Source: CAZVAR01 sp964625225 (GTDB taxonomy: Bacteria > Pseudomonadota > Alphaproteobacteria > JAJUGE01). From it: DNA of 5,616 bases. The stretch covers positions 1-5,616 of the forward strand of contig CAZVAR010000187.1 of assembly GCA_964625225.1 (NCBI GenBank), read 5' to 3'. Shown here one piece after another: positions 1 to 5,616 of the stretch (its first letter is position 1; each line of letters opens with the position of its first letter). Position numbers and translations under genes: made by a program. The notes beneath the pieces are model-generated. The model did not search any database and had not been told where the DNA came from. It saw only the letters and a list, made by a program, of their open reading frames with translations.

Positions 1-1134
1 GGGGCGCTTCTTGTCTTCGGGCGGCGTCTGCGTGACCACGATATCGGGATCGATACCCTTGGCCTGAATGGAGCGGCCGGACGGCGTGTAGTAGCGCGCC
101 GTTGTGAGGCGCAGCGCGCCGTCAGAGCCGAGCGGAATGATGGTCTGCACCGAGCCCTTGCCGAAAGAGCGCGTGCCGAGAATGGTCGCACGGCGGTGAT
201 CCTGCAGGGCACCGGCGACGATTTCAGAGGCGCTTGCCGAACCGCCATTGAGCAGCACGATGATCGGCTTGCCATTCGTCACATCGCCGCGCCGCGCATT
301 GTAGCGCTGCGTGTCGTCGGCGTGCCGCCCGCGTGTCGAGACGATCTCGCCGCCATCCATGAACTCATCGCTGACGGCAATGGCCTGATCGAGAAGGCCG
401 CCCGGATTGTTACGCAGGTCAAGGATGAAGCCGCGCAGCTTTGAAGGGCCGATCTGCCTCGTCAGGTTGGTAACGGCTTCGTCGAGCAGGTCCGAGGTCT
501 GTTCGTTGAAAGAGGTGATGCGGATATAGCCGATATCGCCCTCGCGTTCATACCGCACCGATTTGATGGTGATGATGGCGCGGGTGAGCTTCACCTCGAA
601 AGGCTCGTCAACGCCCTTGCGGACAACGGTGAGCGTGATGCTGGAATTGGCCGGCCCGCGCATCTTGTCCACCGCATCGGACAGCGTCATGCCGAGGATC
701 TGTGTGCCGTCGATATGGGTGATGTAGTCGTTCGGGCGCAGCCCTGCGCGGCTTGCAGGCGTGTCGTCGATTGGCGTCACCACCTTGACCACGCCATTCT
801 CCATCGTGACCTCGATGCCGAGGCCGCCAAACTCGCCGCGCGTCTGCACCTGCATCTCGCGGAAGGTCTTGGCGTTCATGTAGCTGGAGTGCGGATCGAG
901 CGAGGTCAGCATGCCGTTGATCGCCGCATCGATCAGCTGGCTCTCGTTCGGCTGCTCGACGTAGTCGGAGCGGACGCGATCGAACACGTCGCCGAACAGG
1001 TTGAGCTGCCGGTAAGTTTCGGAATTCGCCGCGCTCGCCGCGCTGAAGTGGTCGAAGCTTTGCAGCATGATCGTTGCCGCCAGAGCGCCCGCGAACAGAC
1101 AACCCAGCCCAGCGAAAAAGGATCTACCAGTCAT
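1..1134 (-). CDS. ctpA: C-terminal processing protease CtpA (S41 family), partial: C-terminus beyond the window
   Basis: Periplasmic serine protease that cuts proteins near their C-termini. In Gram-negative bacteria several relatives act on cell-wall enzymes or envelope proteins. The reading frame is open from ATG at 1134 to base 1 (378 codons). The family is usually about 440 residues, so roughly 60 are missing. Visible parts: a short N-terminal hydrophobic segment (about residues 5-24, export signal or anchor); a PDZ domain at about 100-172 with the carboxylate-binding loop GGLGI at 103-107; and the S41 catalytic core at about 195-360. The nucleophile is Ser301 in GGSASASEIVAGALQDH and the general base is Lys326 in RSFGKGSVQ. 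The Ser-Lys spacing of 25 matches E. coli Prc (S430/K455), and Gln330 follows. The start ATG overlaps the envC stop as ATGA and is preceded by AAAAGG 7 nt upstream. The gene is less G+C-rich than its neighbours. Identification is secure; the natural substrate cannot be inferred. Confidence 0.96.
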   Translation of the reverse strand, partial: MTGRSFFAGLGCLFAGALAATIMLQSFDHFSAASAANSETYRQLNLFGDVFDRVRSDYVEQPNESQLIDAAINGMLTSLDPHSSYMNAKTFREMQVQTRGEFGGLGIEVTMENGVVKVVTPIDDTPASRAGLRPNDYITHIDGTQILGMTLSDAVDKMRGPANSSITLTVVRKGVDEPFEVKLTRAIITIKSVRYEREGDIGYIRITSFNEQTSDLLDEAVTNLTRQIGPSKLRGFILDLRNNPGGLLDQAIAVSDEFMDGGEIVSTRGRHADDTQRYNARRGDVTNGKPIIVLLNGGSASASEIVAGALQDHRRATILGTRSFGKGSVQTIIPLGSDGALRLTTARYYTPSGRSIQAKGIDPDIVVTQTPPEDKKRP

Positions 1135-2567
1135 CCGCGTACCTTTTCGTCATTACCGGCCCACCAGGGTCGGGGGTCTATTGCATCTCCGTCTTTACGA
1201 AGCTCGATGTACAGAATCGGACTGGAACCATCCGGCCGATCGCTGCCCAGAACGCTGCGGGCCGGCTGGTCGCCCATCTGCCCGACCGGTTCTCCCGCGC
1301 GCACGTACTGCCCCACCTCGGCACTGATTTCCTGCATCCCGGCGAGTAGCAAATGATACCCTTCACCGACGTTCAGGATCAAGAGTGCGCCATAGCCTCG
1401 GAACGGTCCCGCGTATTCCACGAGGCCGTCGCTGGGGGCGATTACCTGCGCGAGGTTGCGTGTGGCGATGGACAGGCCCTTGGATGTGCCGCCGGTCCCG
1501 TCCTCGTCACCAAATTCACTGATGCGGACGCCCTGCGCTGGAAAGTACAGTCGCCCGCGTGCGTCGGAGAATGCCAGCGCCGCCTGCCCCAGTGCCGCGA
1601 CCCGCTTCTCCTCCTTCTCCCGTGCCTCCGCTTCCGCCTTCGCCGCCTCTTCCTCGAGACGCTTGCGTTCCTCCAGCCGGGCGACCAGCTCCGACAGCGT
1701 CGCCGCCTCGTTGGCCAGCTTCTCCGCCCGCTCGCGCTCGCGGTCCAGTTCCTCGCGCACCGTCTTGGTGAGCGAGCGCTTCTGCGCCAGCAGCTCCGCG
1801 ATCTCCTCGCGGGCGCGGCCGAGGCTTTCGACGTTGATGCGCAGCTCCTGATGCTCGCGGGCGATCGCGGTCCGGATGTCAGACAGCCTGGCGAGGTTCT
1901 GCGCCAGCGCATTCGCCTGCGCCCGCAGTTCCGGGACCACCGAGCCGAGCAGCATCGCCCCGCGCACGGCGGCCAGCGCGTCGTCGGGATTCACCGCAAG
2001 CGCCGGCGGCGGATCCTTCTCCAGCCGCTGCAATCCGGCAAGTAGGTTACCCAGAACTTCACGTCGCCCGGACAATTCGCCGCGCATCGTGGTCTCCTCG
2101 AACGCCAGCTTCTTCAGCCTGTCCTCGCCGGCCGTTATTCGCGCCTCCAGCGACTGGATCTCGGCGGCCGTCGCGATCAGCCGGCGGCTGAGCGCCTCGG
2201 TCTCCTCGCCGAGCGAGCGGATGGTGCCTTCGAGCTTGCGCCGCCGTTCCAGCGACCGGTCGATCTCACGCCTGATCTCTTCGAGCTTGCCCGACGCATC
2301 TGCCTCGTCCGCCGCATCGCCGGCCTCCGGCGCCGCCTGCGCCTTCTCCGCCCCTGTCGCCTCCGGCACGTCATGCACGTTCTGTGCCGCGGCCGGGACA
2401 CCGGCCATTGCCGCCGCCATCACGGCGGCCACTACCGCCGCCAGCCACCCGAGGCCCGGGCGCGCGCCGCGCGCACGCGTATGGGCCGCCGTCCTCTCGC
2501 CACGGGCGCCCGCCACGCGTTCCGGCGTGTCGTGGTGCCCGTACGTTTCCGCCCCCATCCGTCTCAT
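1131..2567 (-). CDS. envC: Murein hydrolase activator EnvC family protein (coiled coil plus degenerate LytM/M23 domain)
   Basis: 478-residue exported protein expected to activate N-acetylmuramoyl-L-alanine amidases during daughter-cell separation, under control of FtsEX in well-studied relatives. An n-region of about 38 residues precedes a hydrophobic Ala/Val segment (39-61, signal peptide, possible cleavage after AAA). An Ala/Glu/Asp-rich linker (about 63-93) follows. Two long charged heptad-like coiled-coil stretches (about 94-183 and 212-335) flank a break around PPPALAVNPDDALAAVRG (186-203). By analogy with E. coli EnvC, the break could form the turn of the hairpin. The LytM-like domain occupies about 338-470. 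It keeps the fold signatures (KGLSIATR, GYGALLI, LYIELR) but lacks the usual His/Asp zinc ligands and HxH motif, so it should be a regulator and not an endopeptidase. The gene starts 13 bp after rlmH and overlaps ctpA by ATGA. A second ATG three codons downstream (2558) or a GTG at codon 18 would shorten the unusually long n-region. Confidence 0.9.
   Translation of the reverse strand: MRRMGAETYGHHDTPERVAGARGERTAAHTRARGARPGLGWLAAVVAAVMAAAMAGVPAAAQNVHDVPEATGAEKAQAAPEAGDAADEADASGKLEEIRREIDRSLERRRKLEGTIRSLGEETEALSRRLIATAAEIQSLEARITAGEDRLKKLAFEETTMRGELSGRREVLGNLLAGLQRLEKDPPPALAVNPDDALAAVRGAMLLGSVVPELRAQANALAQNLARLSDIRTAIAREHQELRINVESLGRAREEIAELLAQKRSLTKTVREELDRERERAEKLANEAATLSELVARLEERKRLEEEAAKAEAEAREKEEKRVAALGQAALAFSDARGRLYFPAQGVRISEFGDEDGTGGTSKGLSIATRNLAQVIAPSDGLVEYAGPFRGYGALLILNVGEGYHLLLAGMQEISAEVGQYVRAGEPVGQMGDQPARSVLGSDRPDGSSPILYIELRKDGDAIDPRPWWAGNDEKVRG
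1142..1147 (-). promoter_or_regulatory. Ribosome binding site of ctpA inside the end of envC
   Basis: AAAAGG on the minus strand lies 7 nt before the ctpA ATG at 1134, within the last codons of envC. This supports the chosen start and suggests that ctpA is translated by ribosomes finishing envC. It is read by eye, without scoring. Confidence 0.5.
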
Positions 2568-2580
2568 AGAGCGTTCCGGC

Positions 2581-3063
2581 TCAGGCGCGATGGTACGGAT
2601 GATTGGTTAAGATCGTGACTGCCCGGTACAACTGCTCGGCGAGCAGGACCCTGACCAACCTATGTGGCCAAGTCATGGCACCGAGCGAAAGAACGAGGTC
2701 CGCGCGGTCTTCCAGTTCGGCGCCATGGCCGTCCGGCCCGCCGATCACGAATACCAGGTCGCGGACGCCGCCCTCGGCCCGGGCGCGCAGGGTTGCAGCC
2801 AGCTCAGTACTCGACATGTTGCGTCCCGCTTCGTGGAGCAGCACCACATGGGCGTCGCCCGGCACCACCGCCAGCAGCCGCCGCGCCTCTTCCGCCGTCC
2901 GCGCCGCCGCCGAGCCGGCCCGCGACTCGGCGATTTCCCGAACCGTGACGTCGCGGATGCCGATCGTCCGGCCGGGCCCCGCCAGTCGCTCCAGGTAGGT
3001 GCGGCACAGCGTCTCCTCCGGCGAATTGCGGATCTGGCCGACCGCGAGGATCGTCACGCGCAT
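2581..3063 (-). CDS. rlmH: 23S rRNA (pseudouridine(1915)-N3)-methyltransferase RlmH
   Basis: SPOUT-class, SAM-dependent methyltransferase that modifies pseudouridine 1915 in helix 69 of 23S rRNA, acting on assembled 70S ribosomes (established for E. coli). It is 160 residues long, close to the usual 155-160. Diagnostic features are the N-terminal strand MRVTILAVGQIR, the SAM-knot segment LVFVIGGPDGHG (103-114) and the C-terminal block SLGAMTWPHRLVRVLLAEQLYRA, ending in HPYHRA at residues 155-160. The start ATG lies 28 bp after the rsfS stop, and the ribosome binding site there is weak. The rsfS-rlmH pair is kept together even in E. coli (ybeB-ybeA), consistent with a shared role in 50S function. 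No irregularity is seen. Confidence 0.97.
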   Translation of the reverse strand: MRVTILAVGQIRNSPEETLCRTYLERLAGPGRTIGIRDVTVREIAESRAGSAAARTAEEARRLLAVVPGDAHVVLLHEAGRNMSSTELAATLRARAEGGVRDLVFVIGGPDGHGAELEDRADLVLSLGAMTWPHRLVRVLLAEQLYRAVTILTNHPYHRA

Positions 3064-3091
3064 CGTTCGCCGGGGCGCGCCGGTCCGCGGC

Positions 3092-3448
3092 TCACACCGC
3101 CCGCTGTTCGGCGACGCCCGCCGACCAGAGTTTCTCCAGGTTGTAGAATTCGCGCACTTCGGGGCGGAACACGTGGACCACCACGTCGCCGAGGTCGAGC
3201 AGCACCCAATCGCATTGCGGCAGGCCCTCGACCCGCACTTCGCCCATCCCCCGGCGCTTGACCTCCTCGATCAGCTGGTCGGCGATCGCCCCCACGTGGC
3301 GGTCCGACCGGCCCGAGGCAACGACCATGTAGTCGGCAATCTGCGTCTTTCCGGCGAGATCGATGGCAATGATGTTCTCGGCCTTCGCCTTGTCCAGGCA
3401 CTCGAGAACGACCGTGAGACGTTGCGGTAGGGACTTCCCGCTCGGCAA
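3092..3448 (-). CDS. rsfS: Ribosomal silencing factor RsfS (Iojap/YbeB family), TTG start
   Basis: Binds ribosomal protein uL14 on the 50S subunit and blocks joining of 30S and 50S, lowering translation in starvation (known for E. coli RsfS and relatives). The 118-residue product carries the whole Oligomerisation/Iojap domain: KAENIIAIDLAGK (22-34), IADYMVVASGRSDRHV (37-52), GLPQCDWVLLDLGDVVVHVF (75-94) and REFYNLEKLW (99-108). No ATG or GTG starts this frame. It is open up to a stop at 3563-3565, and the first usable codon is TTG at 3448, with only a poor ribosome binding site. A CTG at 3505 would add 19 residues and sits 9 nt after AAGAGG. Many alphaproteobacterial RsfS proteins have an N-terminal extension, so the true start is uncertain although the gene is not. 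The ATG at 3471 is in another frame. About 180 bp separates it from nadD. Confidence 0.95.
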   Translation of the reverse strand: MPSGKSLPQRLTVVLECLDKAKAENIIAIDLAGKTQIADYMVVASGRSDRHVGAIADQLIEEVKRRGMGEVRVEGLPQCDWVLLDLGDVVVHVFRPEVREFYNLEKLWSAGVAEQRAV

Positions 3449-3452
3449 AGTC

Positions 3453-3566
3453 TCAACCGCCGGAGCGCCATTGTCGGCGCTCCGCCTGACAGACTGGGTT
3501 ATCAGGGTGTGTATCCTCTTGCTTTGACAAGCTGCGGCGCACCATCTGCCGCAAGTCGGAGTTCAT
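3453..3566 (-). CDS. Possible 37-residue leader ORF upstream of rsfS (speculative)
   Basis: ATG at 3566 opens a 37-codon frame (beginning MNSDLRQMVRRSLSKQ) that ends with TGA at 3455-3453, four bases before the TTG start of rsfS. It has no recognised domain and no clear Shine-Dalgarno sequence, and the product is polar and Arg/Gln-rich. The only argument for it is position: a stop codon this close to a weak TTG start would fit translational coupling. In a sequence this rich in G+C, a frame of this length also arises by chance. Confidence 0.15.
   Translation of the reverse strand: MNSDLRQMVRRSLSKQEDTHPDNPVCQAERRQWRSGG
3515..3520 (-). promoter_or_regulatory. Candidate Shine-Dalgarno for an upstream CTG start of rsfS
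   Basis: AAGAGG on the minus strand is the best ribosome-binding-like hexamer in the nadD-rsfS gap. It is 9 nt before CTG (3505-3503), which is in frame with rsfS. If it is used, RsfS would be 137 residues long. CTG starts are rare, so this is tentative. Confidence 0.25.
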
Positions 3567-3570
3567 GAAC
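3561..3570. repeat. 10-bp perfect palindrome GTTCATGAAC
   Basis: GTTCATGAAC reads the same on both strands and lies in the nadD-rsfS gap. Its symmetry and intergenic position would fit a binding site for a dimeric regulator, but no known operator is recognised. It also holds an ATG on each strand, used by the two tiny frames in the gap. Confidence 0.35.
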
Positions 3571-3590
3571 CAGGATCCGTTGATCGACTC

Positions 3591-3621
3591 CGCCGAAGGG
3601 CTCTTCGACAACCCTTCGGTG
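3591..3621. repeat. Inverted repeat (8-bp stem, 11-nt loop) just after nadD, possible hairpin
   Basis: CCGAAGGG (3593-3600) and CCCTTCGG (3612-3619) are perfect complements around an 11-base loop. The stem begins about nine bases after the nadD TAA on the minus strand. No T-run follows on either strand, so this is not a classical intrinsic terminator. It could be an mRNA-stabilising or attenuating stem at the nadD 3' end. The repeat is certain; its function is inference. Confidence 0.5.
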
Positions 3622-3627
3622 AATAAC

Positions 3628-4296
3628 TTAATGCGGAACCGCCGCTGAGTTCAATAGCCGGCGGGCGCGGATCGCCGTCGAACTCTCGTGGCGCAGCGGA
3701 AACGTCACCATCGCCCACGCCGGCGGGCTCCGCGTCGGCAGGCTCGCCGCCTCGTGCTGCGGGACCCGCGCCGCGGCATATCTGCGCGCCGCCGGCGAGG
3801 CGGCCGCCTTCAGGTAATGGCCCGGCCGGTTCATCACCGCGACCGGCACCGTCTCCATGATGGTCCGCCACCGGTGCCACCGGTGGAGGCCGGCGAAGCT
3901 GTCGGCGCCCATGATCCAGACGAACCGGTGAGCGGGGAACCGCCGTCCCAGCGCCTCCAGCGTGTCGACCGTGTAGTAGGTGCCGAGCCGGCGCTCGATG
4001 TCGCTGACCCGGATCCGCGGGTGCCGCGCCATCGCCCGCGCACCGGCAAGCCGGCCCGCGTAGGGCGACGACGGCGGCTTGAGCGGGTTCTGCGGCGCCA
4101 CCAGCCACCACACCTCGTCCAGTGCGAGCCGCGAAAGCGCGACCAGGCTGATGGCGAGGTGCCCCTCGTGCGCCGGGTCGAACGAGCCGCCGAGCAGTCC
4201 CACCCGCGGCTGTGGCCTGCGCTTCGGCCGATCGGCTGGGATCGGTCGCGCCCGCTGCGGCCAGGCGGCCAGTCGCGCTGCACGGAACGGTTTCAT
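3628..4296 (-). CDS. nadD: Nicotinate-nucleotide adenylyltransferase NadD
   Basis: Transfers AMP from ATP to nicotinate mononucleotide to form deamido-NAD, the shared step of de novo and salvage NAD synthesis, in the cytoplasm. The 222-residue product has the nucleotidyltransferase fold motifs in order: GLLGGSFDPAHEGH (33-46, with the HxGH signature at 43-46), VWWLVAPQNPLK (62-73), WIMGADSF (127-134) and the C-terminal ESSTAIRARR (204-213), matching the family SSTxIR signature. The chosen ATG at 4296 lies 40 bp after the proA stop. The frame stays open further upstream to an ATG at 4440 inside proA, but that extra stretch is Arg/Pro-rich and overlaps proA by about 100 bp. Even with the shorter start, about 30 basic, proline-rich residues precede the first strand, more than in E. 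coli NadD. The ribosome binding site is weak. Both catalytic motifs are intact. Confidence 0.95.
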   Translation of the reverse strand: MKPFRAARLAAWPQRARPIPADRPKRRPQPRVGLLGGSFDPAHEGHLAISLVALSRLALDEVWWLVAPQNPLKPPSSPYAGRLAGARAMARHPRIRVSDIERRLGTYYTVDTLEALGRRFPAHRFVWIMGADSFAGLHRWHRWRTIMETVPVAVMNRPGHYLKAAASPAARRYAAARVPQHEAASLPTRSPPAWAMVTFPLRHESSTAIRARRLLNSAAVPH

Positions 4297-4336
4297 CCGC
4301 GGCGCGGCGTGCGTCCCCGGCCGTGCCCCGCCGCGG

Positions 4337-5593
4337 TCACGGCCGCGTCTGGCCCGAGCCGCGCACCACGTACTTGAAGGTCGTGAGTTGCTCGAGGCCG
4401 ACCGGTCCGCGCGCATGCAGGCGTCCGGTGGCGATGCCAATCTCCGCGCCCATGCCGAATTCGCCGCCGTCGGCGAACTGGGTCGAGGCGTTGTGCAGCA
4501 CGATGGCGCTGTCCACCTCGCGCAGGAACCGCGCCGCCACCGCCTCGTCGTCGGTGATGATCGCCTCGGTGTGCTGCGAGCCGTAGCGGGCGATGTGCTC
4601 CATCGCCTCCTCCACCCCGCCGACCGCGCGGACCGCGATGACCGCGTCGAGGAACTCCGTGCCCCAGTCGGTGTCGCTCGCCGGCAGCACCCGCCGGTCG
4701 ACGCCGCGGACCGCGTCGTCGCCCCGCACCTCGCAGCCTTCGGCGATCAGCGCGTCGATGATCGCCGCACCGTGGCTGTCGAGTATCGACCTGTCGATCA
4801 GGAGCGTTTCCGCCGCGCCGCAGATGCCGGTGCGGCGCATCTTGGCGTTGACCGTCACCGCCCGCGCCATCTCCGGGTCCGCCGCCTCGTGGACGTAGAC
4901 GTGGCAGATGCCTTCGAGGTGGCCGAACACCGGCACCCGCGCCTCGTTCTGCACCCGCTCGACGAGGCTGCGTCCGCCACGCGGGACGATCACGTCGATG
5001 GTGCCGCCGAGCCCCTTGAGCATCATCCCCACCGCGGCGCGGTCGGCGGTCGGCACCAGCTGGATGGCGGCCTCCGGCAGCCCGGCCGCGGCAAGTCCGG
5101 CGTGCAGGCAGGTGACGATCTCGAGGCTCGTTTCCAGGCTGTCGCTGCCGCAGCGCAGGATCGCCGCGTTGCCGGCCTTCAGGCACAGCGCCCCGGCGTC
5201 GGCGGTGACGTTGGGACGGCTTTCGTAGATGATGCCGATGACGCCGAGCGGCACCCGGACCCGCGCGATCCTGAGCCCGTTCGGCCGCTTCCAGTCGGCA
5301 ATCACGGCGCCGACCGGGTCGGGCAGTTCGGCGATCGCCTCGAGCCCCTGGGCCACCGCCTCGATGCGTCCGGCGGTGAGCTTCAGCCGGTCGAGGAACG
5401 CCGCCGGCCGCCGCGCCGTCGCCGCCCGGTGAAGGTCCTCGGCGTTGACCTCGAGGATCCGGTCGCGCCCGTCCCGCAGCGCCCCGGCCATCGCCGCAAG
5501 CGCCCGGTTCTTGGTATCGGTCGTCGCGGTGGCGAGCACGTCTGCCGCCGCGCGTGCCGCACCCTGCCGCGGGATCAACGCCGCAGGTGCCAT
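4337..5593 (-). CDS. proA: Gamma-glutamyl phosphate reductase (glutamate-5-semialdehyde dehydrogenase) ProA
   Basis: NADPH-dependent reduction of gamma-glutamyl phosphate to glutamate-5-semialdehyde, the second step of proline synthesis from glutamate, after ProB. The 418-residue product matches the usual length (E. coli 417). It belongs to the aldehyde dehydrogenase superfamily. Visible blocks are VPLGVIGIIYESRPNVT (114-130), LCLKAGNAAILRCGSD (136-151), VIVPRGGRSLV (201-211), VPVFGHLEGICHVYVH (220-235) and NAKMRRTGICGAAETLL (249-265) with catalytic Cys258. The conserved tail TTFKYVVRGSG lies at 404-414. The start ATG is 23 bp from the window edge, so whether proB lies directly upstream cannot be seen. 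The ribosome binding site is weak (CCGGA next to the ATG). Codon use is extremely G/C-biased, and this produces a long open frame on the opposite strand. Confidence 0.97.
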   Translation of the reverse strand: MAPAALIPRQGAARAAADVLATATTDTKNRALAAMAGALRDGRDRILEVNAEDLHRAATARRPAAFLDRLKLTAGRIEAVAQGLEAIAELPDPVGAVIADWKRPNGLRIARVRVPLGVIGIIYESRPNVTADAGALCLKAGNAAILRCGSDSLETSLEIVTCLHAGLAAAGLPEAAIQLVPTADRAAVGMMLKGLGGTIDVIVPRGGRSLVERVQNEARVPVFGHLEGICHVYVHEAADPEMARAVTVNAKMRRTGICGAAETLLIDRSILDSHGAAIIDALIAEGCEVRGDDAVRGVDRRVLPASDTDWGTEFLDAVIAVRAVGGVEEAMEHIARYGSQHTEAIITDDEAVAARFLREVDSAIVLHNASTQFADGGEFGMGAEIGIATGRLHARGPVGLEQLTTFKYVVRGSGQTRP

Positions 5594-5616
5594 TCCGGGC
5601 GCCCGTAGCGCTCCGC

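Noticed and set aside
608..1102. 164-codon minus-strand frame inside ctpA
   Set aside because: It is a different frame from the clearly recognisable CtpA sequence, and its composition is Arg-rich and non-globular.
1099..1134. Cys12 of CtpA as a lipoprotein attachment site
   Set aside because: The residues before it (GLG) do not match a lipobox and the preceding n-region and h-region are too short.
2517..2580. GCGTTCCGGC present at 2517-2526 and again at 2571-2580
   Set aside because: A 10-base direct repeat of this composition is expected by chance somewhere in a window this rich in G+C, and no insertion or duplication boundary accompanies it.
1353..2610. Plus-strand frames of 230 and 244 codons opposite envC
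   Set aside because: These are Ser/Arg/Leu-rich shadows of the coiled-coil repeats of envC, with no family signature or plausible ribosome binding site.
3524..3529. TTGACA-like -35 element on the plus strand
   Set aside because: No A/T-rich -10 element follows at a usable distance, and no plus-strand gene lies downstream.
4297..4440. Longer NadD start at ATG 4440
   Set aside because: It would overlap the end of proA by about 100 bp and add only low-complexity Arg/Ser/Pro residues. ATG 4296 is the more economical start.
4079..5608. 509-codon open frame on the plus strand opposite proA and nadD
   Set aside because: Its product is a low-complexity Arg/His/Asp/Val-rich string with no domain, and both genes beneath it are unmistakable. 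Long antisense frames are expected from G/C-biased third positions.
5594..5616. Possible 3' end of proB
   Set aside because: Only 23 bases remain before the window edge. They contain no recognisable ProB residues or stop codon, so no call can be supported.

Overview
The window is a single minus-strand block of six housekeeping genes packed head to tail. In transcription order (right to left) they are proA, nadD, rsfS, rlmH, envC and ctpA. The last gene runs off the left edge of the window. Nothing on the plus strand looks like a protein gene. High G+C (about 57-80% in 60-base lines I counted by hand), strong G/C preference at third codon positions and this gene order point to an alphaproteobacterium. 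From memory, the same order (proB/proA-nadD-rsfS-rlmH-envC-ctpA) is common in Hyphomicrobiales (Rhizobiales) and relatives. Genus cannot be told from this sequence.

Layout. At the right edge, proA (gamma-glutamyl phosphate reductase) starts 23 bases inside the window. nadD (nicotinate-nucleotide adenylyltransferase) follows after 40 bp. A gap of about 180 bp, the only sizeable non-coding stretch, then leads to rsfS (ribosomal silencing factor). It contains a perfect 8-bp inverted repeat, a 10-bp palindrome and a possible short leader ORF, and the start codon of rsfS is unclear. After rsfS come rlmH (23S rRNA pseudouridine methyltransferase, 28 bp gap), envC (coiled-coil murein hydrolase activator with a degenerate LytM domain, 13 bp gap) and ctpA (S41 C-terminal processing protease, overlapping envC by an ATGA).

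The genes form three functional pairs. proA and nadD make metabolites (proline, NAD). rsfS and rlmH act on the 50S ribosomal subunit. envC and ctpA act on cell-wall remodelling in the periplasm. The short spacing suggests one transcript for rsfS-rlmH-envC-ctpA and possibly for the whole set, with the nadD-rsfS gap the natural place for internal regulation.

I found no mobile element, CRISPR array, tRNA, rRNA or recognisable novel system. The points worth a second look are the nadD-rsfS gap, the loss of zinc ligands in the EnvC LytM domain, the translational overlap of envC with ctpA, and the lower G+C of ctpA compared with the rest of the window.
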